From contig JAAENN010000022.1 of the NCBI GenBank assembly GCA_024224295.1, positions 1-64,000 of the forward strand: 64,000 nt of DNA, in the 5' to 3' direction. The translations under genes and the position numbers were made by a program. Of this stretch, positions 19,454 through 28,694 are shown piece by piece (the first letter of the stretch is position 1; the number at the start of each line of letters is the position of its first letter). This DNA comes from Shimia sp. GTDB lineage: Bacteria > Pseudomonadota > Alphaproteobacteria > Rhodobacterales > Rhodobacteraceae. Below the pieces are notes generated by a model that did no database searches, was not told the origin of the DNA, and saw only the letters and a program-made list of their open reading frames with translations.

Positions 19454-20440
19454 TCAACACGGTGCATCGGGTACACCAGAGAGATCGGCGAATACGTCGA
19501 GGGCTTGGGCGCCGGATGGGCAGGGCGGGGCCTTGGAAAGAGTGTTAAATGACCGCTGAAGAAACCAAGACAGTTCCAGCTGAAAAAGCAATCGGTCAAA
19601 GGCGTCATTTGGTTGGTCGCGGTGAGCACCCTTGAGCAGTGCGTTTGCCATAGGACGGAGATCGCCATAGCGCGGTGTGTATTGTCCGTTCAGTAGGCGC
19701 ATTCCCTTGCGTCTTTGGGTCTCGAGATTGCCGCACCCAGGGGTCGCCAGAGCCAAAAAGTCATCCTGAGACATTCGGGGGTACAGGGTTCGATGTATGG
19801 CGCGCAGAGCGGTGCCGAGCGGGTGCGAGGTGCGCGCATCAAGACTCGTGGACACCAAGCTGCGCCAAAAGGACAGCATCTCCGGCGCGATTTCTCCCAG
19901 CGCGTATTGCAGGGTGGCGAGAGCGCTAAGGGCACGCAAAGGAAACAGGCTTTTGGCGTCTATTTGGCAAGGCGTTGTCGCCAGCCAACTGAGCGACAAC
20001 GTCCAAACGCGACTTGTTCCTGGGGCCCAGTGGGAAAGCAGCGCTAGCGCTTGCTCGTATTCTTCTGCATCCCAAAGCTGGAGTGCTTGATATGAGTGAC
20101 GTGTGGAGGCAACAACGAGCTTGGTGGTGAATGGGGTGATGTCAGCGAGGCGGCGCCCCTGCAAATCGGTGCGTTCAAAGAAGTCTTTCAAGGGTGTGTC
20201 AAGTCCTGCCGCAGCGATGTCTGTCAGCGCGGTACGCATTGCCATGTCGTTAAATTGATGCGTGTCGGCGACCGAGGAAATCCATGAGTTTAGCGTGTCC
20301 GATCCGAGGCGTGCCCCGGCCAATATGCGGGCCGTTTGTTTGTGGGCCGTCGGAGCAGCCTCCTTTTTCCCCACAAGCATGCTTGGCAACGAGGTGCCGG
20401 AGAGCTCAAAAATAGTGTTGATATCGGGTGGGAAATACAT
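19454..20440 (-). CDS. Unknown protein, alpha-helical (328 aa)
   Basis: A long frame with a coding-like, mostly helical product (QALQLWDAEEYEQALALLSHW, ALSALATLQYALGEIAPEML). The repeated helical pairs could be tetratricopeptide-like, but I do not recognise a family. No signal peptide. The ATG at 20440 (MYFPPDINTIFELSG) is taken as start; a TTG at 20527 is also possible and neither has a strong Shine-Dalgarno. No overlapping plus-strand gene competes with it. Confidence 0.55.
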   Translation of the reverse strand: MYFPPDINTIFELSGTSLPSMLVGKKEAAPTAHKQTARILAGARLGSDTLNSWISSVADTHQFNDMAMRTALTDIAAAGLDTPLKDFFERTDLQGRRLADITPFTTKLVVASTRHSYQALQLWDAEEYEQALALLSHWAPGTSRVWTLSLSWLATTPCQIDAKSLFPLRALSALATLQYALGEIAPEMLSFWRSLVSTSLDARTSHPLGTALRAIHRTLYPRMSQDDFLALATPGCGNLETQRRKGMRLLNGQYTPRYGDLRPMANALLKGAHRDQPNDAFDRLLFQLELSWFLQRSFNTLSKAPPCPSGAQALDVFADLSGVPDAPC

Positions 20441-20572
20441 GGCTTTTTCGTTCAAACACCGGCTGAACTTATGTGACCAACTTGTGGCTTCAACGAGGAT
20501 CTGACCTGCGGCGTCGCAATTGAGCAATCAAGCGTCGGCTGGACCGTGCGTTTTTGCGCCGTTTCGGTACAA

Positions 20573-20582
20573 TTTGCGCAAA
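20573..20582. promoter_or_regulatory. Possible Lrp-type operator (10-bp palindrome)
   Basis: TTTGCGCAAA is a perfect palindrome 30 bp before the flavoprotein start. Near-identical cores occur at 23985-23993 before the carboxymuconolactone decarboxylase gene, and at 33814-33821 and 33835-33842 before the lrp gene. The core also occurs in coding sequence, so this is tentative. Confidence 0.3.
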
Positions 20583-20612
20583 AGGATTATGCTCAGCGGA
20601 GTCGCCTGTCTC

Positions 20613-23120
20613 ATGAAAACAAACGTAAAAGCCCTTGTTGTTGGCGGCGGTGCCGTTGGCACATCGATTGCCTACCATCTTGCCAAGGCGGGGTGGGACG
20701 ATGTGATGCTGATTGAGCGGGACGAGTTGACGTCCGGCTCGACTTGGCATGCGGCGGGGCTTTTGCCGCTTTTCAACATGTCCTACGCGACCACCCACAT
20801 TCACCAGTATTCCGTGGATTTCTACAAACAGCTAGAAGAAGAAACCGGCTTGAATGCGGGGTTTGCCGTGGTGGGCAACCTGCGGATGGCGCAGACTGAA
20901 GAGCGCATGGATGAGTTCATGCTCTATGCCTCAACGGCGGAGACCTGTGGCGTGGCCTATGAGTGGCTCACTCCGGATGAGATCAAGACACGCTGGCCTT
21001 TGATCAAAACCGACGACCTCAAAGGCGCGCTGTTCCACACTGAGGACGGCTATATCAACCCGGCAGATGTGACCATGGCAATGGCCAAGGGCGCACGTCA
21101 ACGGGGTGTGGACATTGTGCGCAAGATGCAGGCGGATTCGTTCCACTGGACCGGCACCCATTGGGAAGTCAGCTGCACCAAGATGGTGGAAAAAGGCGGC
21201 AACCTGGTTGAGAGCGACGAGAAGGTTGTGATCACCGCAGAGCATGTTGTGACCGCGTCTGGCAACCACGCGCAGCGCACCGCGAAAATGCTGGGCATCA
21301 AGATGCCGGCGATCCCGGTTGAGCACACCTTCATCGTGATGGATCAGGATCCGGAGCTTGTGAAGTGGCGTGAAGCTGGCAATCCCGAGCATCCTGTGGT
21401 GCGGGATGCGGATTCCGAATCCTATGCGCGCGAAGAGCGTGGTGGCTGGATTTTGGGCATCTACGAGCACGGCGCACCAGCGCGGTTTGAGCACGGGGTG
21501 CCAGACAGCTTCCGGGCTGATCTGTTCCCGCTCGATCTCGACCGGATTGCGGAGCAGTATATGGCGATGACCGAGCGCGTGCCGTCCTGTGCTGACTCGG
21601 GTCTGAAAGACGATTTCAACGGGCCGATTTGCTATACTCCAGACGGCAACCCACTGGTTGGGCCGGCGCCAGGGCTGCGCAATATGTGGCTGGCAGAAGG
21701 GTTCAGCTTTGGCATCACTGCTGCGGGTGGCACCGGTTACTATTTGGCGCAGATGATGGTCGACGGCGAAGCCGAGATCGACATGGCAAGCCTTGACCCC
21801 AAGCGCTACAGCAGCAACTGGATGACCACCGAATTTGCGGTGCGCAAGAACGAAGAGTGTTATGAGCACGTCTACATTCTGCACCACCCAGATGAGGAGC
21901 GCCCGGCGGCGCGCCCACTGCGGACATCGCCAGCGTTTGACCGCCAGAAAGCCAAAGGCGCGCAGTTTGGCTGGGTCAATGGCTGGGAGCGTCCAAACTA
22001 CTATGGCCCGCTTGATGCGCCTTCGAATTTTGACGAGCAAAGCCGCAGCTTCCGTCGCGGTGGTTGGTGGCAATATGCTGTGGATGAGGCCAAGGCGATC
22101 CGCGAAGGTGTGGGCCTGATCGACGCAACGGCCTTTACAAAACATGTGGTCAAAGGCCCCGGTGCAACGCAGTTCCTCGATTGGTTCACCTGTAACAAGC
22201 TGCCCAAAGTGGGCCGTATCAACTTGACCTATGCGCTGACGGCGGCGGGCACCACACGCACCGAATACACCATCGTGCGCAATGGCGAGGACACCTATTA
22301 TCTTGTTTCGGCAGGAGCTTGGACCGAGTACGACGCGGACTTCTTGCGCAAGGCAGCTGAAGATAAGATGGAGGAGTTCGGCTACATCGAGATCCAGGAT
22401 GTGACCACGCAGTGGGGTGTGTTTGCGATTGCCGGCCCCAAATCGCGGGATGTTCTGAAAAAGGTGATCAATGATGCGGACCCAGAGACCGCGCTGACCA
22501 ACAAGCGGTTCCCGTGGTTGTCAGCTCGGCAAATTGAGCTGGGAATGTGTCCGGTGAACGCGATCCGAGTGGCTTACACGGGTGAGCTGGGTTGGGAACT
22601 GCACCATCCGATTGAGATGCAGAACTACCTGTGGGATCTGCTGACCGAGGCGGGCGCAGAGTTCGACATGAAGCTTGTAGGTGCGCGGGCGCAGAACTGG
22701 CTGCGCCAGGAGAAATCCTATCGTGCGTTTGGTACCGAGCTTGGTCGCGATGCGACGCCAGCCGAGGCCGACCTGCCACGCTTCATCGACTTGTCCAAAG
22801 ACTTCCACGGCAAAGCCGAGATGGAAGCGCTGGGCGTGCGGGTGAAGTGCTGTACGTTGCTGATCGACGGACCGGAGGATGCGGACCCATGGGGGCGCGA
22901 GGTGCTCTATACGCCGGAAGGCGAGCGCGTTGGGCGTTTGACCTCGGGTGGATACTCGGTGACCTTTGAGAAGAGCATTGGCATGGGCTACGTGAAGCCC
23001 GAACTGGCCGTCGAAGGCACCAAGCTAAAGGTTAAAATGCTGGATCAGTTGTGGGATGCCACGGTGACCTGCGATAGCCCGTACGATCCAAAAAACGAGA
23101 CCATCCGGCAAAACGGTTAA
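20613..23120 (+). CDS. Dimethylglycine/sarcosine dehydrogenase-like flavoprotein with GcvT domain
   Basis: An 835-aa two-module enzyme. The N-terminal DAO-type FAD fold begins KALVVGGGAVGTSIAYHLA, and GSTWHAAG (His46) is the histidine that carries covalent FAD in dimethylglycine dehydrogenase. The C-terminal half, from about residue 450, is a GcvT/aminomethyltransferase fold (GVGLIDATAFTKHVVKGP, YTGELGWELH, GYVKPELA) that accepts one-carbon units on tetrahydrofolate. It probably demethylates an N-methylated glycine. ATG 20589, 8 codons upstream, is an alternative start. A TTTGCGCAAA palindrome at 20573-20582 lies just upstream. Confidence 0.87.
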   Translation: MKTNVKALVVGGGAVGTSIAYHLAKAGWDDVMLIERDELTSGSTWHAAGLLPLFNMSYATTHIHQYSVDFYKQLEEETGLNAGFAVVGNLRMAQTEERMDEFMLYASTAETCGVAYEWLTPDEIKTRWPLIKTDDLKGALFHTEDGYINPADVTMAMAKGARQRGVDIVRKMQADSFHWTGTHWEVSCTKMVEKGGNLVESDEKVVITAEHVVTASGNHAQRTAKMLGIKMPAIPVEHTFIVMDQDPELVKWREAGNPEHPVVRDADSESYAREERGGWILGIYEHGAPARFEHGVPDSFRADLFPLDLDRIAEQYMAMTERVPSCADSGLKDDFNGPICYTPDGNPLVGPAPGLRNMWLAEGFSFGITAAGGTGYYLAQMMVDGEAEIDMASLDPKRYSSNWMTTEFAVRKNEECYEHVYILHHPDEERPAARPLRTSPAFDRQKAKGAQFGWVNGWERPNYYGPLDAPSNFDEQSRSFRRGGWWQYAVDEAKAIREGVGLIDATAFTKHVVKGPGATQFLDWFTCNKLPKVGRINLTYALTAAGTTRTEYTIVRNGEDTYYLVSAGAWTEYDADFLRKAAEDKMEEFGYIEIQDVTTQWGVFAIAGPKSRDVLKKVINDADPETALTNKRFPWLSARQIELGMCPVNAIRVAYTGELGWELHHPIEMQNYLWDLLTEAGAEFDMKLVGARAQNWLRQEKSYRAFGTELGRDATPAEADLPRFIDLSKDFHGKAEMEALGVRVKCCTLLIDGPEDADPWGREVLYTPEGERVGRLTSGGYSVTFEKSIGMGYVKPELAVEGTKLKVKMLDQLWDATVTCDSPYDPKNETIRQNG

Positions 23121-23140
23121 GTCTCTTACAGACAAAGAAA

Positions 23141-23164
23141 GCGCCCCGCCGATGTGCGGGGAGC
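23141..23164 (+). terminator. Terminator after the dimethylglycine dehydrogenase-like gene
   Basis: A GC-rich hairpin, GCgCCCCGC / GCGGGGaGC, begins 20 bp after the stop codon. A short T-rich run (TTGCTTTTA) follows. It overlaps the convergent gap before the EF-hand gene. Confidence 0.6.
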
Positions 23165-23171
23165 ATTGCTT

Positions 23172-23570
23172 TTAGTATTCGCCTTTGGTAATCACGCCGT
23201 CTTTGTTGGTGTCCACCCGTTCAAACCAGCTGCGCAGTGCGGTTTCCAGTTCCGAGCGGGTGACCGAGCCATCGAGGTTCAGATCAGTGTTTTCCCGGCC
23301 CAAGCCTGCCACTGCGCGGAGCAGCAAGGAGGAGGCGTCTTTGTCTGCGGCTTCCGCACGGGCATTGTCAAAAGCGGTGTATTCCTCGTTGCTTAGCGCG
23401 CCGTCGCCATCTGCATCAAAGGTCTCAAAGATGGTTTTACGCAGTTCTTCGACATCACTCCAGGTGATGGTGCCGTCGCTGCCAAAGCTCCAGCTGGAGA
23501 TGTCGGCGGCTTGCGCGGTGAAAGCGGTAGAGCAGGCCAGAAAGCTGGCCAAAAAAAGAGAGCGTCGCAT
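23172..23570 (-). CDS. Secreted EF-hand calcium-binding protein
   Basis: A 132-aa protein. Residues 1-21 are a signal peptide (SLFLASFLACSTAFTAQA). Three EF-hand loops are intact: DADGDGALSNEE, DLNLDGSVTRSE and DTNKDGVITKGE, each with Asp at 1, 3 and 5 and Glu at 12. It should bind calcium in the periplasm; role unknown. ATG 23570 is set by the signal peptide. Confidence 0.85.
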   Translation of the reverse strand: MRRSLFLASFLACSTAFTAQAADISSWSFGSDGTITWSDVEELRKTIFETFDADGDGALSNEEYTAFDNARAEAADKDASSLLLRAVAGLGRENTDLNLDGSVTRSELETALRSWFERVDTNKDGVITKGEY

Positions 23571-23631
23571 GGCAAGGTCCAATGTGTTGCGGAACAATTG
23601 GACCCAACCATAAGTGGCAATGGGGGCAGTG

Positions 23632-23970
23632 TCAGCCCGCAGACAACTCTTCAAAACACTCCTGTGCTTTTGCCGCATACATCATCGCTGGACCGCCGCC
23701 CATCTGGATCGCCATGGCCAGCACATCGGCAATTTCTTCTTTGGTGGCGCCTGCTCGCACAAGGGCGTCACAGTGCAGGGAAATGCAAGGTTCACAGCGG
23801 CTGACCACCGCCATGCCAAGTGCAAAAAACTCTTTGGTTTTTACATCCAGCACACCGCCTTCTTTCACGGATTTGCTTAACCCGCCAAAGGCGCGTGCGG
23901 TGTCGGGGATGGCTTTGTTCAATCCGCGCAGTTGGTTGCGTGTTTCAGAAATTTTGTCGGTCCAGCTCAT
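23632..23970 (-). CDS. Carboxymuconolactone decarboxylase family protein (AhpD-like)
   Basis: A 112-aa single-domain protein. The redox CxxC with the following His (CEPCISLHCDALVRAGAT) is the AhpD-type active site, so peroxidase or disulfide-reductase activity is more likely than decarboxylation. Length is normal for the family. It is a single gene with AAGGAG before the ATG and a TTTGCGCAA motif at 23985-23993. Confidence 0.88.
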   Translation of the reverse strand: MSWTDKISETRNQLRGLNKAIPDTARAFGGLSKSVKEGGVLDVKTKEFFALGMAVVSRCEPCISLHCDALVRAGATKEEIADVLAMAIQMGGGPAMMYAAKAQECFEELSAG

Positions 23971-24069
23971 GGGAATCTCCTTAATTTGCGCAAGTTATAT
24001 TCCATTTAAAGAATGTGAATTTGATCTCGATCAGGTGCCGCGTAAAAAGGAGAGGTTTACGTGGCGTCT

Positions 24070-24729
24070 CTAAGTCGAGGGACGCCAGGTCAGGAGCAGG
24101 TTGTTCGCGGGCATCTCAATAGCCTTATTGGGTGTCAGGCCATAGGCGCTTCCAACAGTCTGGATAGCGACATCGGATTTGTATCCAATTTCCGGATCTT
24201 GCGCGCGCAGGTTTTGGTCGAACTCTACGTCGCCTTCGCTCACCAAAACTCCATTGCGAGAGAACGGGCCGTAGATGGCGAGGCATCCGTCTGGTGTCAA
24301 AGCTTTTGCAGCTTCGGCGATGAGCACCTCGGCTTCGGATTGGCTGATCAGGTGAAGCAGGTTGCTGAGTAGGATCAGGTCGGCGGGGTCAGACAGATTT
24401 CCCCAACCGGGCGCGGTTGCGTCTAGTAGGATAGGGGATTGCACGTTGGGCAGGCCAGCTTCGGAAATATACGCAGAAATGCTGGCGATCCGGTTTTCGG
24501 CAACTTCTGTTGGTTGCCACGTGACATGCGGAAAGGCCGTGGCGTAAGAGATGATATGCTGGCCGGTTCCGCTGGCGATCTCTAAGGCGTGGCCGTGTGC
24601 GGGTACAAAATCCGCAAGCGCCTTGATGAGCGGTTCCGTGTTACGCGCGGCAGAAGGGGCAAAGAGCTTGCCGCCGTTGTCGGGCGTGGCGACCGAGGCG
24701 CTGTCTGGCAGATTGAGGCGGCGGGGCAT
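24070..24729 (-). CDS. DUF938 family SAM-dependent methyltransferase
   Basis: A 219-aa class I methyltransferase-like protein. KLFAPSAARNTEPL and the SAM loop LEIASGTGQHI are diagnostic of DUF938, followed by QPTEV (acidic end of strand 2) and DLILLSNLLHL. Substrate unknown. It overlaps the FAD oxidoreductase stop by one base, making it the last gene of the minus-strand cluster 26740-24070. Confidence 0.87.
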   Translation of the reverse strand: MPRRLNLPDSASVATPDNGGKLFAPSAARNTEPLIKALADFVPAHGHALEIASGTGQHIISYATAFPHVTWQPTEVAENRIASISAYISEAGLPNVQSPILLDATAPGWGNLSDPADLILLSNLLHLISQSEAEVLIAEAAKALTPDGCLAIYGPFSRNGVLVSEGDVEFDQNLRAQDPEIGYKSDVAIQTVGSAYGLTPNKAIEMPANNLLLTWRPST

Positions 24730-25805
24730 CAGGCAAACCTCCGTGGATCAAGGGCGGCAATGACCTTGCGATCAATCGCGGGTGTCTGTCCGGAAATCAG
24801 GTCTGCGACCAGTTGCGCCACGGCGGGGCAGGATTGGAACCCATAGCCGCCCTGAGAGGCCACCCAGAAAAAGCTGGGTTCAGCAGTGTCCGGGCCGATC
24901 ACCAGATTTCGATCAGGTGAAAAGGTGCGCAGACCCGCCCAGGTGGCTTCGACACGAGTGACTTCCTCGGTGACAAATTCCTGATAGCGTGCAAGGCCTT
25001 CGGCGATGACCATGTCATCTGGCCAGGCGTCAAACGGCTTCATGGGATCTTCTTCGGCGGGAGAGACTATCAAGCTGCCCGCGTCCGGTTTGGAATACCA
25101 GTTTTCGTGGATGTCCAGCAGCATGGGCCATGTGTTAACGTCATGCCCTCCTGGGGCTGGAATGCGTGCCATGGAACGTCGCAGCGGCGTGACGTTGAGG
25201 GGTCCGATGCCCGCCAGTTTGGCGACCTCGTCGACCCAAGCGCCTGCGGCGTTTAGCAACATCTTGGCTCGAAACACCTGATCCTTGGTGTGTACTTCCC
25301 ACCCGTCTGAAAGCTTCGTGATCTTGGTCACTTCCTGGCTGGTGTTGACCTCCCCACCGTGGGCGCGGCAAGTTTTGGCAAACCATTGGATCAGCCGGTC
25401 GGTGTCGATGTCTTCGCCAGAGTGGTGATGCGCTATGTTGCCAATGGCGTCCGTGTTGAGAATCGGCACCATTTCGGTGGCTTTTTGCAGTTCCATAGGA
25501 GTCGCATCAAAGCTTTCGCAGCAGTGTTTGAACGCTTCGTCTTCGCCTTTGGCGGCGAGGAACATCACGCCGCGTGGGGAGAGAAAACCGCCGCCCTCGG
25601 ATTGGAAAAAATCACCGCTGGCGTGGCTGAGTTCCACTGTGCTGGAGGAACCATAATTGGGTTCAAACATCGCGGCTGACCGCCCAGAGGCATGGTAGCC
25701 GAGGGCAGGTTCTCTTTCCAGAACAAGGGTTTTGCCGAGGGGGGCGAGGCGGGCAGCGGCGGAAATGCCGCCAATGCCACCGCCGATGATGAGAAAATCA
25801 ATCAT
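24729..25805 (-). CDS. FAD-dependent oxidoreductase (D-amino-acid / D-arginine dehydrogenase-like)
   Basis: A 358-aa DAO-family flavoprotein. The FAD motif is FLIIGGGIGGISAAARL, followed by LEREPALGYHASGRSAAMFEPNYG, which matches the D-arginine dehydrogenase style of FAD contact. Catalytic and FAD residues occur in NAAGAWVDE and ASQGGYGFQSCPAV. It likely oxidises a D-amino or secondary-amino acid. Its ATG overlaps the aldo-keto reductase stop by 4 bp. Confidence 0.85.
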   Translation of the reverse strand: MIDFLIIGGGIGGISAAARLAPLGKTLVLEREPALGYHASGRSAAMFEPNYGSSSTVELSHASGDFFQSEGGGFLSPRGVMFLAAKGEDEAFKHCCESFDATPMELQKATEMVPILNTDAIGNIAHHHSGEDIDTDRLIQWFAKTCRAHGGEVNTSQEVTKITKLSDGWEVHTKDQVFRAKMLLNAAGAWVDEVAKLAGIGPLNVTPLRRSMARIPAPGGHDVNTWPMLLDIHENWYSKPDAGSLIVSPAEEDPMKPFDAWPDDMVIAEGLARYQEFVTEEVTRVEATWAGLRTFSPDRNLVIGPDTAEPSFFWVASQGGYGFQSCPAVAQLVADLISGQTPAIDRKVIAALDPRRFA

Positions 25806-26740
25806 GCTTCGTCCAATCTGTCGGTGGCGGGGGCGGGTGTCTGGCTGAGCTCGGTGATCTCAGCGTAGAGCGCGTCGTCCATGACGAAGCTTGTCGCTGC
25901 GAGTGAGGGCTCGAGTTGAGTGAGGTTGCGGGCCGACAGGATCGGGCTTGGCGCGGCGCTGTGTTTGGCCACCCAGGCAGCGGCCAGAGTTGCGGGGTGC
26001 GCGTCTCGTGTAGCGGCCAATTCAGAAAGATCGACAGCGGTTTTGTGCATCCAATCAACATCATAGCGCGCAGCGTAGCGTTCATCCGTAGCAAGACGCC
26101 CTTGCGCATCCTTGGTGCTGTATTTGCCGGTGAGAAGTCCACCGCCCAGCGGAGAATAGGTGGCTGGCAAGATGCCGAGGTCGGAACACATGGGGAGGAT
26201 TTCCACTTCGGCCTGACGTTTCACGAGACTGTACATCGGCTGTAAAAGGTCGATTTTGAGGTCCAGTTTCGACGCTGCCCAGGCTGCTTTCACCACTTGC
26301 CACGCAGCGAAATTGGAGAGGCCAACGTATGAGATGTACCCGTCTGCCTTGAATTTCGCAAAGGTTTCAAGGGTTTCCTCAATTGGCGTCTCTGCATCAA
26401 AGCGGTGCAGGTAGAGGACATCCACGTGATCCATGTTGAGGCGCTGGCGTGATACGTCAAACTGGGATCGCAGGTTTTCTGCACCCGCGCCGCCGCGGTA
26501 GCCGACCTTTGTGGCGATTACCAAACGCTCCCTATGCGGCGCGGCAAGTTTGGCGAGGATCGTTTCGCTGGCGCCGTCGGTATAGAGATAGGCCGTGTCA
26601 AAATGCGTGATGCCCGCGTCCAAGCAGGCCTCAAACATCTCCGCGCTGTCGCGCTCGGAGGCGGTGCCGCCAAACTGCATGGTGCCAAATGCAAAGCGGC
26701 TGATCGGGGTGCCATTCGGGCTGAAAATTGTCTGGGTCAT
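25802..26740 (-). CDS. Aldo/keto reductase
   Basis: A 312-aa NADPH-dependent (beta/alpha)8 barrel. The tetrad is visible: Asp (THFDTAYLYTDG), Tyr in the same segment, Lys (VIATKVGY) and His (VLYLHRFD). SPLGGGLLTGKY is the NADP-binding region. The D-threo-aldose/galactose dehydrogenase branch is plausible, but substrate is unknown. It is first in the minus operon with the FAD enzyme and DUF938; the LysR gene lies 50 bp upstream on the same strand. Confidence 0.87.
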   Translation of the reverse strand: MTQTIFSPNGTPISRFAFGTMQFGGTASERDSAEMFEACLDAGITHFDTAYLYTDGASETILAKLAAPHRERLVIATKVGYRGGAGAENLRSQFDVSRQRLNMDHVDVLYLHRFDAETPIEETLETFAKFKADGYISYVGLSNFAAWQVVKAAWAASKLDLKIDLLQPMYSLVKRQAEVEILPMCSDLGILPATYSPLGGGLLTGKYSTKDAQGRLATDERYAARYDVDWMHKTAVDLSELAATRDAHPATLAAAWVAKHSAAPSPILSARNLTQLEPSLAATSFVMDDALYAEITELSQTPAPATDRLDEA

Positions 26741-26790
26741 GGCTGGACGTTGCCATGTGAACCAATTCGGGGAAAGTGGTTTTTACGTCC

Positions 26791-27663
26791 TTAGGAACGC
26801 GGCGTGATTTCAGGTCCAGCGGCAACTTCCTGTTTGAGCCATTCTACGACGGTCTTGCGGTGTTGGTGTCGCGTGGTGGGGTGCAGCAGGTGGTAAGCCT
26901 CTGACGTCTCGGGAGGTTGCCAAAGCACGGTCAGATGACCCTGATTTAGAGCGTCTTGGACAAGCAGACGCGGGGCCAATGTCACGCCTTGTCCAGTGAT
27001 TGCCGCGTCAATTGCAAGTGCGGTTTGGTTAAAGGAGAGCACAGTGTCTGGGTACGGTAGAAAATTGTTTTCGCAAAGAATTTTCCACCGATTATGCCCA
27101 TCCTCGATCAAATGTAGCGCCACAGTTTCTGCGAGCGTTAGCGGCATTGAGGAGATGGAGGGGTGTGCCACCGCAACCAAATCCAAAGGGGCCAATTGCG
27201 CGCTGTGCGTGTTTGGTATGGACGGAGAATTCCCCTGTCGGATAGCAATATCGACAGGGTCTTTGGTGAAATCTGTGCGGGTTTCAGACGCGTGGATGTG
27301 CAGAGATATGTCCGGGTGTTGTGTGGCGAAGTTTGCCAGCCGGGGGACCAACCACTTTGAGGCCAAAGAGGGGGGAACCGACAACGTAATGGACTGCGTC
27401 GCGGGTTTCAGAGCGCGCGTAGCGGTTTCGATCTGCTGCAAGGCGACGGAGATGGCTTTGTGGTAGACGCGCCCTTCGTCCGTCAAGGATAAGCCCTGGG
27501 GGAGGCGGTGAAACAGCTGTGTTTGGGTCTGTTTTTCTAGGTTTCGCACCTGTTGTGCTACTGCGCCCTGTGTCAGGTGCAGCGCTTCGGCAGCACGACG
27601 AAAACTGCCGTGGCGGGCAGCGGCGTCAAACATGGATAGGCTGTTGAGGTTGATGCGGACCAT
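26791..27663 (-). CDS. LysR-family transcriptional regulator (GcvA-like)
   Basis: A 290-aa regulator. The N-terminal helix-turn-helix is SFRRAAEALHLTQGAVAQQVRNLEKQ, followed by LFHRLPQGLSLTDEG. The effector domain begins at SVPPSLASKWLVPRLANF, typical of the GcvA subgroup. It lies directly before the aldo-keto reductase operon on the same strand and faces the SDR gene, so it may control both. Confidence 0.9.
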   Translation of the reverse strand: MVRINLNSLSMFDAAARHGSFRRAAEALHLTQGAVAQQVRNLEKQTQTQLFHRLPQGLSLTDEGRVYHKAISVALQQIETATRALKPATQSITLSVPPSLASKWLVPRLANFATQHPDISLHIHASETRTDFTKDPVDIAIRQGNSPSIPNTHSAQLAPLDLVAVAHPSISSMPLTLAETVALHLIEDGHNRWKILCENNFLPYPDTVLSFNQTALAIDAAITGQGVTLAPRLLVQDALNQGHLTVLWQPPETSEAYHLLHPTTRHQHRKTVVEWLKQEVAAGPEITPRS

Positions 27664-27760
27664 AGACCTGGGCTGTAGTTTTTCTACACCCTAAGCGATG
27701 AGGTATGATTGGTCAAAAGGCGCGAATTTGGTCAGGATCTGGCATCAAAAGGAGCTAGAT

Positions 27761-28456
27761 ATGACTAAAGTGGCATTGATTACTGCTGGTGGTAGCGGAA
27801 TGGGCGCTGATGCGGCTAAGAGATTGAAATCAGATGGGTTTGAGGTGGGTATTTTGTCCTCTTCCGGCAAAGGAGAGGCCTTGTCTGATACGCTGGGAGG
27901 CGTGGGTGTGACCGGGTCCAATTTGAAACAAGAGGACTTGCAAGCGCTTGTGGATAAAGCACTTTCTAAATGGGGACGGGTAGACGTTCTGGTGAATTCT
28001 GCGGGTCATGGACCGAAGGGGGACATTCTGGAGATCAGTGACGACGACTGGCACTTGGGGATGGAGTATTACCTAATGAATGTAATCCGGCCGGCACGGA
28101 TTGTGGCACCCGTCATGGTCACGCAAGGCGGCGGATCGATCATCAATATCTCTACTTTTGCCGCGTTTGAGCCGGACCCTCTGTTCCCGACGTCAGGCGT
28201 GTTTCGTGCTGGATTGGCGAGCTTCACCAAGCTGTTTTCTGATAAATTCGCAGCGGAAAATGTACGTATGAACAATATCTTGCCGGGATTTATCGACAGC
28301 CTGCCAGAAACCGAAGACCGCAAAGCCCGTATCCCGATGGGGCGCTATGGGCGCAGCGAGGAGGTGTCTTCTATGGTGAGTTACTTGGCTGGCGAGGGCA
28401 CCTATGTGACTGGGCAGAATTGGCGCGTAGACGGCGGGTTGACCCGTCACGTGTGA
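27761..28456 (+). CDS. Divergent short-chain dehydrogenase lacking the YxxxK motif
   Basis: A 231-aa SDR-fold protein. The NAD motif is ITAGGSGMGADAAKRL, the NNAG-like segment is VLVNSAGHG, the Ser segment INISTF and the C-terminal cofactor part LPGFIDSLPETED. Where normal SDRs have YxxxK, the aligned sequence reads TSGVFRAGLASF, that is Ser and Arg instead of Tyr and Lys. It may therefore be inactive or use another mechanism. GGAG lies 7 nt before the ATG. It is divergent from the LysR gene. Confidence 0.83.
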   Translation: MTKVALITAGGSGMGADAAKRLKSDGFEVGILSSSGKGEALSDTLGGVGVTGSNLKQEDLQALVDKALSKWGRVDVLVNSAGHGPKGDILEISDDDWHLGMEYYLMNVIRPARIVAPVMVTQGGGSIINISTFAAFEPDPLFPTSGVFRAGLASFTKLFSDKFAAENVRMNNILPGFIDSLPETEDRKARIPMGRYGRSEEVSSMVSYLAGEGTYVTGQNWRVDGGLTRHV

Positions 28457-28634
28457 CGGCGAATTAACTTTTGTCTCGCCAATTTTTGCATCCCTAAAAA
28501 CCCGTCGGTATTGCGTCGGTATCGCGACTGCATTGCGGAGGTGCGTTTTTCGGATTTCTGCAAGTTGCGGTGCGCGTTAACGTTTAGAAGGTGGCAAGCC
28601 TGAGGCCTTTCACGCAGGAGGGTGGCAAAGCGAA

Positions 28635-28666
28635 GGGCGGGTCAGAGCCGCCAAACTCTGCCCGCC
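28635..28666 (-). terminator. Hairpin downstream of the YHS gene
   Basis: An inverted repeat, gcGGGTCAGAG / CTCTGCCCgc with a short loop, lies 29 bp after the YHS-protein stop. The following T-tract is weak, so it may act as an inefficient terminator. Confidence 0.45.
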
Positions 28667-28694
28667 AGATGTGTCCCGGGTTACGGTTGAGGGG

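Noticed and set aside
20931-22145. 404-codon minus-strand ORF
   Set aside because: Antisense to the dimethylglycine-dehydrogenase-like gene.
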